DNA from: CAJXVA01 sp963761755
GTDB taxonomy: Bacteria > Myxococcota_A > Polyangia > Nannocystales > Nannocystaceae
Direction of reading: 5' to 3'
Assembly (NCBI GenBank): GCA_963761755.1
Contig: CAVXIC010000020.1
Coordinates: 62,001 to 126,000 of the forward strand
DNA length: 64,000 bases
In this document: in pieces, positions 8,610 to 16,596 of the stretch
Layout of the letters: the number at the start of each line of letters is the position of its first letter
Numbering within the stretch: position 1 is the first letter of the stretch
The notes under the pieces: generated by a model
Databases searched by the model: none
What the model saw: the letters and a program-made list of their open reading frames with translations, nothing else
Told to the model about the DNA's origin: nothing
Position numbers and translations under genes: made by a program

Positions 8610-8910
8610 CGGAGTCGGTGTCGGGGACCTCTGGCATCCGCGATCGACGCCATCCTGCGATGTCCGGCACCACGACGTCCTCATTGAGGTGCACTTCGGG
8701 CTCGAACAGCAGCACCCACCCCCCGGGTCCTCCGCGCCCTCGCTGGAACGGCGACACGAGGTCGGTTGCAAGGCCGGTGACCGCGTGGGCGTGCCGCGCT
8801 GCCGGGCGGGGTTGAGTGTACAGAACCCCGCCGAGCAGCTCCGCAATTCGGTCGGCGGGGACGGCCTGCAGGTCGGCGTATGTCGCACGCTTCTCTGCCG
8901 ACGGACTCAT
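8610..8910 (-). pseudogene. Uma2-family (DUF820) protein, C-terminus lost
   Basis: From the ATG at 8910 the frame reads MSPSAEKRATYADLQAVP, RIAELLGGVLYTQPRP, HAVTGLATDLVSPF, VLLFEPEVHLNEDVVVPDIA. This is the order of a Uma2 restriction-endonuclease-like domain, and the EVHLxxDVVVPDIAGW region carries the putative PD-(D/E)XK residues. The protein breaks off after about 100 of 180-190 expected residues, at the IS5-type remnant. Uma2 proteins are abundant in myxobacteria and cyanobacteria and their role is unclear. Non-functional here by truncation. Confidence 0.75.
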
Positions 8911-9168
8911 GTCGAGAAGGATAGCGGATCGCTTGGGGCCGCGCCTGGCTCGGAGAGGACCCCGTTCAGAAGCCGGATGGCACTTCGGGCGCGAGCCACT
9001 GTGATATGGAGTGACCCCCGGGCAAGCTGCCCGTCGGAGCGACTCATCCACCACAGCGACCGAGGGGACGCGACTCTGCTCGCGATAGGACAAGCGACAG
9101 ACTGGCGGTCGCCACGCTATATGACCCTCATATCACCCACGACTTGACGCCATCGTCGCCGCCGGCTA

Positions 9169-11241
9169 TTGGACCAAATACTGCTATGGACGGCGATTTT
9201 AGAACTCGGCTCTCGGCTCTCGGCTCTCGGCTCTCGGCTCTCGGCTCTCGGCTCTCGGCTCTCGGCTCTCGGCCTGATCGGCATCGGACTGACGTCCTGC
9301 GATTCAGGAGCGCGCGAACCGCGGGCGGACTCTGGTTCAAGCCTTCGGTTCGCCGACGCGTCGAACAAGATCCCAACGGAGAACTCAGGTCGCGACTATA
9401 GGGTGGAGTGCGAGATGGCGGGGGTCCCCGTTCCGCGGAGGTTGCTGGATGAGAGCGACGGATGGGTGAACCGCGGCGAGATCACCACGGAGTTCCTCTC
9501 ACCCGCGCTCGAAGCCGAGCTATGGACGTGGGAGACTGCCGAGGGGATCTGCATGGCGCTTCCTCGGTGGTTCGAGGACGACGATCAGGCCCAGTTCTTT
9601 GGTCTCATCTGTTTCGGATACGAAACAGGCAACACTTGCTTCTGGGACAACGAGGCTGGAGATTACCTCGCCCGATACCAAACGCACTCGATCGACGCGC
9701 TGATCGGTGGCGCAGCATTGGATAAGAACGCCCAGGGCGTCTGTAGCAACTGCCACGCAGGCGAGAACCCGTTCATCATCGATCCATACGAGGCGGGCGT
9801 GTTCGGTTGGCTCTGGTCCGACGGTCAAACCGAGTGGGAGGCGATTGTCGCCGACGAGTGGCCTACGCCAATCGTTCACGAAGACTGGATCGGAAATCCG
9901 GGGCCGATCTCGAGTCTTGGCCCCGTGGCCGGGGGACAAGGAGAGTGCACCGAGTGTCACAACGCTGCAATGGGAATGCGGTTTCCGCTCATCCTCGAGG
10001 AGCACACCAGCACGCCGGGGTATTGCGGCAGCGTTCTTGGCATGACCATCGAGAAGTCGGCGACCGCCCCGATGGCATCGATGCCGCCCTGGTTCGCGAG
10101 TACGCAGACGATGAACGTTCAGGCCGAGCGGCTCTGGGACTACTGTGAGAAAGGGCCGCCATCCGACTACGGTGAGGAGGTGGACTTCGACCCGCCAGGG
10201 CCCTCGGTCCTCAGCCCGCTCAACCTCGGACCCTACTACGCTTGCGCAGATACGGTCGCGGTCCGGAACGCGAAGCTCGGTGCGACGGTGGAGCTTTCAA
10301 CGGATACCCAGGGCCCCTTCTTCAAGCTCGCGACGGGGCCGACCGTCGTCTTCGAGCTCGACGAGCCGCTCGCCAAGAACGAGAATGTGTACGCGACGCA
10401 AAGCCTCGACGGAATCACCTCACCTTCGAGGTTCGAGCGGACCCAGGTCTGGGAAGGGGATGTCCCAACTCCGAAGTTCATCTACACGCCTCTGTACGCG
10501 TGCGCCGGGTCTGTCATGGTGGAGAACGTCCCGGGGGCTGACGTGGTCATCGAGCATCGCAGGCAAGGCAACTTGGTGCAGACGGCCGAGACGTCCTCGT
10601 TCGCGGCTCACTCGGTCGTCGACCTCCCTCTCGAGGACTTTCAGGTCGGTGACAAGCTCTTCGCGCAGCAGCGCCTGTGTGAGCCGAGCCCGCAGTCGCC
10701 CGCGAAGAGCGTCGAGCTGTTCACCGATGAGATGTCCACACCAACCGTCGGCACGGTCTTTGAGGGGCAACCCGCGTTGGCTCTCTCACGGCTCGTTCAG
10801 GGGGGAAGTCTGGAGGTCGTCCACGACAGCCAAGGAAGCCTCGTGGCGGTCGACTCGAATCCTGGCACGAACCGCCGCCTAGGACTGCTGATCATCTCGG
10901 GAGTCGCCAATGAGCCCCTCGAGCAGGGGGACGAACTCACCATCACCCACAGATTATGTCCCGACGACCTGCGGCAGGTCGTGACGGAGGTCGTCGCGTG
11001 TAATCCTGCCGGCATGACTCCGAACGTACTTCCCGCCTTCGAAGGCAATGGCTTCATCGTCGTAGAGGACGGGATCCCGGGCGCGACGATCGACGTCTAC
11101 GCAAAGGGAAGCCACATCGGGAGTGGAAGCGGATCGGAAATCAACCTCACCAGGAACCTGGCGAAGGACGAGACGATTCAGGTTACGCAGTCGCTTTTGG
11201 GATGCACTCCCTCGACCGCGTTCGAGCTGACGGTTCTGTGA
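9169..11241 (+). CDS. two-CxxCH (diheme-type) lipoprotein
   Basis: A 690-residue predicted lipoprotein. The lipobox is GIGLTSC (Cys44) after a repetitive hydrophobic segment encoded by a TCGGCTC repeat. Two heme-attachment motifs follow, CSNCH (192-196) and CTECH (260-264), so it should be a periplasm-facing c-type cytochrome. The C-terminal 300 residues hold repeated beta modules of about 80 residues (GPYYACADTVAVRN, TPLYACAGSVMVEN, PGATIDVYAKG). The start is uncertain: the only in-frame candidate is a TTG at 9169, while the ATG at 9186 is out of frame with the present repeat number but would be in frame with ten units. The last 110 bp of the gene are copied with the tandem array downstream. 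Confidence 0.75.
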   Translation: MDQILLWTAILELGSRLSALGSRLSALGSRLSALGLIGIGLTSCDSGAREPRADSGSSLRFADASNKIPTENSGRDYRVECEMAGVPVPRRLLDESDGWVNRGEITTEFLSPALEAELWTWETAEGICMALPRWFEDDDQAQFFGLICFGYETGNTCFWDNEAGDYLARYQTHSIDALIGGAALDKNAQGVCSNCHAGENPFIIDPYEAGVFGWLWSDGQTEWEAIVADEWPTPIVHEDWIGNPGPISSLGPVAGGQGECTECHNAAMGMRFPLILEEHTSTPGYCGSVLGMTIEKSATAPMASMPPWFASTQTMNVQAERLWDYCEKGPPSDYGEEVDFDPPGPSVLSPLNLGPYYACADTVAVRNAKLGATVELSTDTQGPFFKLATGPTVVFELDEPLAKNENVYATQSLDGITSPSRFERTQVWEGDVPTPKFIYTPLYACAGSVMVENVPGADVVIEHRRQGNLVQTAETSSFAAHSVVDLPLEDFQVGDKLFAQQRLCEPSPQSPAKSVELFTDEMSTPTVGTVFEGQPALALSRLVQGGSLEVVHDSQGSLVAVDSNPGTNRRLGLLIISGVANEPLEQGDELTITHRLCPDDLRQVVTEVVACNPAGMTPNVLPAFEGNGFIVVEDGIPGATIDVYAKGSHIGSGSGSEINLTRNLAKDETIQVTQSLLGCTPSTAFELTVL
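9171..9184 (+). promoter_or_regulatory. possible -24/-12 (sigma-54) promoter
   Basis: TTGGACCAAATACTGCT around 9169-9185 has GG and GC separated by exactly 10 bp, as sigma-54 promoters do. It lies directly before the 7-bp repeat of the following lipoprotein gene, and the nominal TTG start at 9169 overlaps it. No GTCCCATGGGAC-type site was seen upstream, so it is weaker than the three sites between 18 and 28 kb. Confidence 0.3.
9206..9273 (+). repeat. heptanucleotide tandem repeat (TCGGCTC)9
   Basis: Nine perfect copies of TCGGCTC (9206-9268) plus a partial copy, lying inside the signal-peptide region of the CxxCH lipoprotein. The repeat is translated as a seven-residue period (LGSRLSA). Because 7 is not a multiple of 3, gain or loss of one unit changes the reading frame. 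Confidence 0.95.
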
Positions 11242-11252
11242 GAGGAAAGACG

Positions 11253-11870
11253 ATGAAGAAGATCTGTAATGTATGCCTATTGGTATGTGGCCTCTGCTCT
11301 CTCGGTGCTTGCAATGCCTCGAATGAGTCCCCCTACGAAAACCTCCGGACGTGCACGCCAGAGGACGGCACGCTGGACCAGGAAGAACTGACGACGTTCG
11401 AGGGGTGCCAACGGCTTGATGGCACCATCATCCTTCGCAATGGCTTTCCTGATCGCGAGAATCTTGCGTCGATCGTCGTGGTCACGGGAAATATCGCTGG
11501 TGGGGGATATATTGGTGACCCATTATCTCTCGAGGGCCTCGACTCGTTGGAAGTGATCGAAGGTAGCTTCCACTTTCTCGAAGACAATTTGGTCGACTAT
11601 CGAGGCGTCCCTAGGCTACGACGCGTTGGTCGTTTCGGCACTTATGGGGTGCCGGAGCTGGTCGACTTTCGCGGGCTCGAGAGCCTCACCGAGGTCGAGG
11701 GAAACTTCTCGATCACGGCAAATCCGAAGCTGCAGAGCCTTGCGGGGCTCGAGGGTCTCGAGCGCGTTCATGGAGACGTTCGCATCAGCGACAACCCGCT
11801 GCTACCCGAGGAGGAGGTCGAGGCGTTCCTCGAGCGGGTGACCGTTGACGGGGAGATCAAGGGGCTATAG
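11253..11870 (+). CDS. L-domain-like lipoprotein, array copy 1
   Basis: A 205-residue lipoprotein with AGAGGAAAG before the ATG. The signal is MKKICNVCLLVCGLCSLGAC, with the lipobox Cys at about 20. The mature chain has a Cys pair (LRTCTPEDG and FEGCQRLDG) and a series of strand-turn repeats (LEGLDSLEVIEGSFHF, VPELVDFRGLESLTEV, LQSLAGLEGLERVHGDV, RISDNPLL). This is the pattern of receptor L-domain/leucine-rich-like solenoids. Probably anchored in the outer membrane or periplasm as a binding module. It follows the CxxCH lipoprotein by 11 bp, so the two are likely one transcript. Confidence 0.8.
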   Translation: MKKICNVCLLVCGLCSLGACNASNESPYENLRTCTPEDGTLDQEELTTFEGCQRLDGTIILRNGFPDRENLASIVVVTGNIAGGGYIGDPLSLEGLDSLEVIEGSFHFLEDNLVDYRGVPRLRRVGRFGTYGVPELVDFRGLESLTEVEGNFSITANPKLQSLAGLEGLERVHGDVRISDNPLLPEEEVEAFLERVTVDGEIKGL

Positions 11871-12090
11871 TCCGTCGCGGAAGACTTCCGGGGGCTTACC
11901 GGCCAATGGCCCACTATGGCTAATGTCTTCGGAACCCCTCCGAAAGGACTCGACTCGCGGCGCGAGAGCGGATCGGAAGTCAACCTCACCAGGAACCTGG
12001 CGAAGGACGAGACGCTTCAGCTCATGCAGTCGCGCTCGGGATGCACGCCCTCGACCGCTCTTGAGCTGACGGTTCTGTGAGAGGAAAACG

Positions 12091-12709
12091 ATGAGGGGGA
12101 TCTACAACGTATGTTTGTTGGGACTTGGGCTCTTTTTCTCTCGGTGCTTGCACTGCCTCGAACGAGTCCATCTACGAAGACCTCAGGACGTACGCGCCAG
12201 AGGACGGGTCGCTGAGCCAGGAAGAACTGACGACGTTCAATGGATGCCAACGGCTCGATGGCAGCATCGTTCTTCGCAACGGCTTTCCGGATCGGGCGAA
12301 CCTGGCGTCGATCATCGTGATCACGGGGAACCTCGGCGCGGGGGGTTACGTTGGAGATCCGGTGTCCCTCGAGGGGCTCGACTCGTTGGAGGTGATCGAA
12401 GGTAGCTTCCACTTCGTCGAAGATAACTTGGTCGATTATCAAGGCATCCCGAAGCTGCGGAGCGTCGGTAGCTTTGGCACTCGTGGTGTGCCGGAGCTCG
12501 TCGATTTTCGCGGGCTCGAGAACCTCACCGAGGTCGAGGGGAGTTTCACGATTACGAGAAATCCGAAGCTGCAGAGCCTTGCGGGGCTCGAGGGTCTCGA
12601 GCGCGTTCATGGAGACGTTCGCATCAGCGACAACCCGCTGCTACCCGAGGAGGAGGTCGAGGCGTTCCTCGAGCGGGTGACCGTTGACGGGGAGATCAAG
12701 GGGCTATAG
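12091..12709 (+). pseudogene. L-domain-like lipoprotein, array copy 2, frameshifted in signal peptide
   Basis: Near-identical to copy 3, but its signal-peptide region has CTCTTTTTCTC (five T) where copy 3 has four. From the ATG at 12091 translation leaves frame after about 14 codons, while the mature domain stays open in the other frame to 12709. The first mature Cys is also changed (LRTY for LRTC). A +1 slip in the T run would restore it, so it may be switchable rather than dead. Otherwise it is a recently silenced duplicate. Confidence 0.75.
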
Positions 12710-12929
12710 TCCGTCGCGGAAGACTTCCGGGGGCTTACCGGCCAATGGCCCACTATGGCTAATGTCTTCGGAACCCCTCCGAAAGGACTCGACTCGCGGC
12801 GCGAGAGCGGATCGGAAGTCAACCTCACCAGGAACCTAGCGAAGGACGAGACGCTTCAGCTCATGCAGTCGCGCTCGGGATGCACGCCCTCGACCGCTCT
12901 TGAGCTGACGGTTCTGTGAGAGGAAAACG

Positions 12930-13547
12930 ATGAGGAAGATCTACAACGTATGTTTTTTGGGACTTGGGCTCTTTTCTCTCGGTGCTTGCACTGCCTCGAA
13001 CGAGTCCCTCTACGAAGACCTCAGGACGTGCACGCCAGAGGACGGGTCGCTGAGCCAGGAGGAACTGACGACGTTCAATGGATGCCAACGGCTCGATGGC
13101 AGCATCGTCCTTCGCAACGGCTTTCCGGATCGGGCGAACCTGGCGTCGATCATCGTGATCACGGGGAACCTCGGCGCGGGGGGCTACGTTGGAGACCCGA
13201 TGTCCCTCGAGGGGCTCGACTCGTTGGAAGTGATCGAAGGTAACTTCCACTTCGTCGAAGATAACTTGGTCGATTATCAAGGCGTCCCGAAGCTGCGGAG
13301 CGTCGGTAGCTTTGGCACTCGTGGTGTGCCGGAGCTCGTCGATTTTCGCGGGCTCGAGAACCTCACCGAGGTCGAGGGGAGTTTCACGATTACGAGAAAT
13401 CCGAAGCTGCAAAGCCTTGCGGGGCTCGAGGGCCTCGAGCGCGTTCATGGAGACGTTCGCATCAGCGACAACCCCCTGCTACCCGAGGAGGAGGTCGAGG
13501 CGTTCCTCGAGCGGGTGACCGTTGACGGGGAGATCAAGGGGTTATAG
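12930..13547 (+). CDS. L-domain-like lipoprotein, array copy 3
   Basis: A 205-residue intact copy: GAGAGGAAAACG precedes the ATG, the signal is MRKIYNVCFLGLGLFSLGAC, and both mature Cys are present (LRTCTPEDG, FNGCQRLDG). The solenoid repeats match copy 1, with many substitutions in the first half and almost none in the last third. It sits on the third unit of the tandem duplication, about 220 bp after the stop of copy 2. Function unknown; same surface-exposed role inferred as for copy 1. Confidence 0.8.
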   Translation: MRKIYNVCFLGLGLFSLGACTASNESLYEDLRTCTPEDGSLSQEELTTFNGCQRLDGSIVLRNGFPDRANLASIIVITGNLGAGGYVGDPMSLEGLDSLEVIEGNFHFVEDNLVDYQGVPKLRSVGSFGTRGVPELVDFRGLENLTEVEGSFTITRNPKLQSLAGLEGLERVHGDVRISDNPLLPEEEVEAFLERVTVDGEIKGL

Positions 13548-13760
13548 TCTGTCGTGGAGGGCCTACCGGCTAGCAGCCCACTATGGTTGATGTTTTTCGG
13601 AACCCCACCGAAAAGGACTCGACTCGCGGCGTGAGAGCGGAGCGGAGATCAACCTCACCAGGAACCTCGCGAAGGACGAGACGATTCTCCTTATGCAGTC
13701 GCTCTTGGGATGCACTCCCTCGACCGCTTTTGAGCTGACGGTTCTGTGAGAGGAAAGACA

Positions 13761-13834
13761 ATGAGGAATATCTGCGGTGTAATGTTGTTGGGATTCAGGC
13801 TCTGTTCTTTCGGTGCTTGCAATACCTCGAACGA
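13761..13834 (+). pseudogene. L-domain-like lipoprotein, array copy 4, cut after 25 codons
   Basis: AGAGGAAAGACA then MRNICGVMLLGFRLCSFGAC and NTSNE, i.e. the signal peptide and the first mature residues of the same family. An IS91-type terminus replaces the rest from 13835. This marks the right boundary of the tandem array. Confidence 0.8.
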
Positions 13835-15276
13835 GCGTTTAAGCGAAATGAAGTGGGAAAAAGCCGGGATGGAGGAGTACGGCGGGGGGCATGAGGTGGC
13901 GGCGGGAGCGCAGGGGAGCGCCGGGGAGCAGCAGCGGGGTGTAGAGCGAAGCTGAGCCAGCGAGTGCCAAACCATTCAACGAGAAAACGCGCGGTCACAG
14001 GGGACCGCAGACGCACGGAGTCCAACTCGCCAGGCACGCCGAGACGAGCGCGGTGGGAATCGACGCGCTGGTGGAGCGAGACTCAGGGGGCTGCGGGCGG
14101 TGGAGAGAACAGCAGCAGTTGTCCGACAGGAGGGGCTCGCGGCGGCGGACGAGCACCGCGGAGCTCGGCGGCAATCTCCTGCGGTGTGGTGACGGCCCGA
14201 GTGACGCGCATGGGCCCGCAGCAGCGGGAGCAGACGGAGATGTCGACGCGGAAGACGCGGGCAAGGAGCGTCATCCAGGGCAGGTGGAGGGGGCAGCATC
14301 GCGGAGCTGAGCGTGCAGCAAGGTGGTGGTGGCGGGGAGCTCGAGGTGGCCGCGAGGGATGAAGAGGGACAGCTGCTTGGGCGCGGGCTCGGGTTCGTCG
14401 GCACGAGGCACGACGGCGGAGCGCAGCTTGTGGTGGGCCGAGAGCACGCCGTAGTACAGGACGGTGTGGGCCCGCGGCGGCGGGACGAGTGCACACAGCC
14501 GGGCGAGAAAGGTGTCGGGGGTCATCTGGGCGAAGGTGGCCCCGAAGCGATTGGGCTTCTTGAAGCGCACCCGCACCTGTCCGTCGGGGGTGCGCTGTAC
14601 GGCATCGAGGGCGAAGGGCGGGCGCAGGAGATAGCGGCACACCCGCTCCAGACGCTTGCGGTCGCGGCCGTCGACGGTGACGGCGGCGTGTAGCTGCATG
14701 CCGAAGCCACGGACGAGCATCGGCGAAGCCGGTCGCGGCTCGCAGGGTGAGGGCCCCACGGCACGCAGCGGCAGGCCGAGCTGGACGCAGGCAACGAGCG
14801 CTTCGTCGACAGGCTCGCCATCATCGCCGCCGACCTCGAGGTGCTCGGCCAAGTCGGCGTGCAGCCGCTGCAGCGTCCGCAACAGCTCCTGCTCGCCGAG
14901 GCCGATGGCCGGCATGAACGCCGCCGCGTCGCCTGCCACCGCCGGCGCCTCGAAACAGCCATCGGTGACCAGCGCATGCAGATGCACGAACAAGCCCAGG
15001 TCACTGCGAAAGCGCTGCACCACGATGAGCACCCCGGGGTGCAGGTCGCTGCTGCTGCGCAAGCCATGCTCCCGCTTGCTCTGCCGCGCAGCGTCTGCAT
15101 CACCCGCTTGGCAAAGCACTGACACACCCGCCCGAGCAGCGGCCGGTCGTAGCCCAGCCGGACCGCCATCGGGCCCTCGAAGCTCAGCACCCACTGCCGC
15201 CACGGAACCTCAGGCAAGCGGTGCTCGACCAAGAGCGCCGCGGTCTCGGCCATGCGCCGGCCCATGCATGAGGGGT
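13835..15276 (-). mobile_element. IS91-like element, 5'-truncated copy B with frameshifted transposase
   Basis: About 1.44 kb matching the left two thirds of the intact element. The transposase is readable in pieces: the HUH motif FVHLHALVTDG and the CRYLLRPPFALD region are both present. At least two frameshifts occur, one near 15090 (after MQTLR) and one near 14280 (before WMTLLARVFRVD). The zinc-finger N-terminus is missing, and similarity ends at 15276, immediately before the ATG of the next gene. Inactive. Confidence 0.85.
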
Positions 15277-15278
15277 AG

Positions 15279-16538
15279 ATGGCCCGGGAGTTCGAGGTGG
15301 GCTTCACCATCGAGTGGTGGTGCAAGCCACTCGTGGGAAAGTCTGAGAAGACGACCCTCCGCGTGGGTGTCCCGATGACGGTTCACGACGACCCCAGCGA
15401 GCTGTTCGCGCACGCGCACGCGCACGCGTCGAGCTGGACCCACTTCTGCCCACCGGGTTACGAAGTCGCCGAGTACGACGTGCAGTACGGGTATGGGCAA
15501 ACCGAGGCCACGACCGGCGCTTCGCAGGCCAACTGCCGCCGGGTCCATGCGCACAAAGTGAAGCCGAAGGCGGGCAGCAAGAACAAGCCCAAGAAGAGTG
15601 CCGAGGTGGTCGACATGGAGAACTACGCGTGGACCCTGGCCAAGGCGCGCGATGCCAAGGCTACGCTCAACGCGGCCGGCATCGACACGGTCTACGACCT
15701 CGCCAAGACCGATCTGGCCAATCTCACCAGCGTGGTGGGAATCAAGGGTGGCAAGACGCTCCGCGCCTCGGCCGTCAGCGCGGTCAGCAGCTCGAGCATC
15801 GTCGACCCGAACTGGATCTTCGACGAGTACTACCTCATCGATCCCTCCTGGTTCGTCAATCCACGCATCCGCGGGACCAAGAGCGCGCACAACAAGATCG
15901 ACGCTGCGCAGAGCAAGCTCATCAAGCTCCAGAAGTCGGGCATCGTCACGGTGCGCCAGCTCGCCGACGCCTCGCCGACGGCGGTGGCGAAGCTGATTGC
16001 GGTCCCCGAGTCCGAGGCGACCGGCCTCATCGATGCCGCAAAGCTCAAGACGGTCCACCAAGTCAACGGGCGCGCGCTGAAGATCAAGCCTGACTGGGTC
16101 CTGCACCCGGTGTGGCTGGTCGATCCGGGGCTGCTGCCCTCGGTCCGCGTGGTGCGGAGCCAGCCCACGGTGAAGCCCGCGGGCCCGACCGTCACCGTCA
16201 CCACGCCGCCGAACTACGGCAAGCTGCCGCCCTCGACCACGCAGCCTCCCGGTGCGAAGCCCTCGCCCCACGGCCGCAAGATTCCCAAGATCGAGGTCAA
16301 CCCGGCGAACGCGCGCAAGATCCCAGGCGGATCATCGGGCCGCAAGACCGCGGGGGGTTCGAAAAAGAACAAGTCCGGTCGGGGCTCGAAGGGGACTCCC
16401 GAGGGTCGAAGAGAAGGTCGCGGATCCAGGGGCGAGTCGAGCGATCGCAAGACCGGGGAGGGCTCGCGCGGAACCGGTGGGCGCTGGGCGCTAGATGGCG
16501 GTCTGAGGCGAGGCGCGGCGGGCTCTCCGCTGCGATAA
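15279..16538 (+). CDS. helix-hairpin-helix-like protein with basic tail
   Basis: A 419-residue protein of unknown function. The N-terminal 110 residues are unrecognised. Two helix-hairpin-helix-like segments follow: LNAAGIDTVYDLAKTDLANL with VVGIKGGKTLRA, and LQKSGIVTVRQLADASPTAV with VPESEATGLIDAAK. These resemble the DUF4332/HhH pattern of non-specific DNA binding. The last 100 residues are low-complexity and strongly basic (Gly, Arg, Lys, Ser). The start abuts the IS91-type fragment (ATG three bases after the border), so the true N-terminus may have been altered. Nothing suggests export. Cytoplasmic nucleic-acid binding is an inference. Confidence 0.6.
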   Translation: MAREFEVGFTIEWWCKPLVGKSEKTTLRVGVPMTVHDDPSELFAHAHAHASSWTHFCPPGYEVAEYDVQYGYGQTEATTGASQANCRRVHAHKVKPKAGSKNKPKKSAEVVDMENYAWTLAKARDAKATLNAAGIDTVYDLAKTDLANLTSVVGIKGGKTLRASAVSAVSSSSIVDPNWIFDEYYLIDPSWFVNPRIRGTKSAHNKIDAAQSKLIKLQKSGIVTVRQLADASPTAVAKLIAVPESEATGLIDAAKLKTVHQVNGRALKIKPDWVLHPVWLVDPGLLPSVRVVRSQPTVKPAGPTVTVTTPPNYGKLPPSTTQPPGAKPSPHGRKIPKIEVNPANARKIPGGSSGRKTAGGSKKNKSGRGSKGTPEGRREGRGSRGESSDRKTGEGSRGTGGRWALDGGLRRGAAGSPLR

Positions 16539-16596
16539 AATCGACGAACCTCGACAACGATCGCCGGGTCGGTGGCATTGCCTGGATCGAGACCCG

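Larger units (their letters stand above)
11128..13834 (+). repeat. about 3.2-copy tandem duplication, unit about 838 bp
   Basis: Each unit carries the last 110 bp of the upstream cytochrome gene (AAxxCACCAGGAACCT...GAGCTGACGGTTCTGTGA), a Shine-Dalgarno sequence and an L-domain-like lipoprotein gene. Units begin near 11128, 11967, 12806 and 13640; the last is cut by an IS91-type end at 13835. Units 1 and 2 look identical over their 3' third, while units 2 and 3 are nearly identical over their 5' two thirds. This points to recent unequal exchange or gene conversion. Confidence 0.9.

Noticed and set aside
9206..9273. Tandem repeats here and at 27622 and 46621 as a CRISPR array
   Set aside because: The units are 6-16 bp with no spacers between them and no cas genes nearby; they are simple tandem repeats.
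13835..15276. Copy B as an intact transposon
   Set aside because: At least two frameshifts and no N-terminal zinc-binding domain or terIS side.
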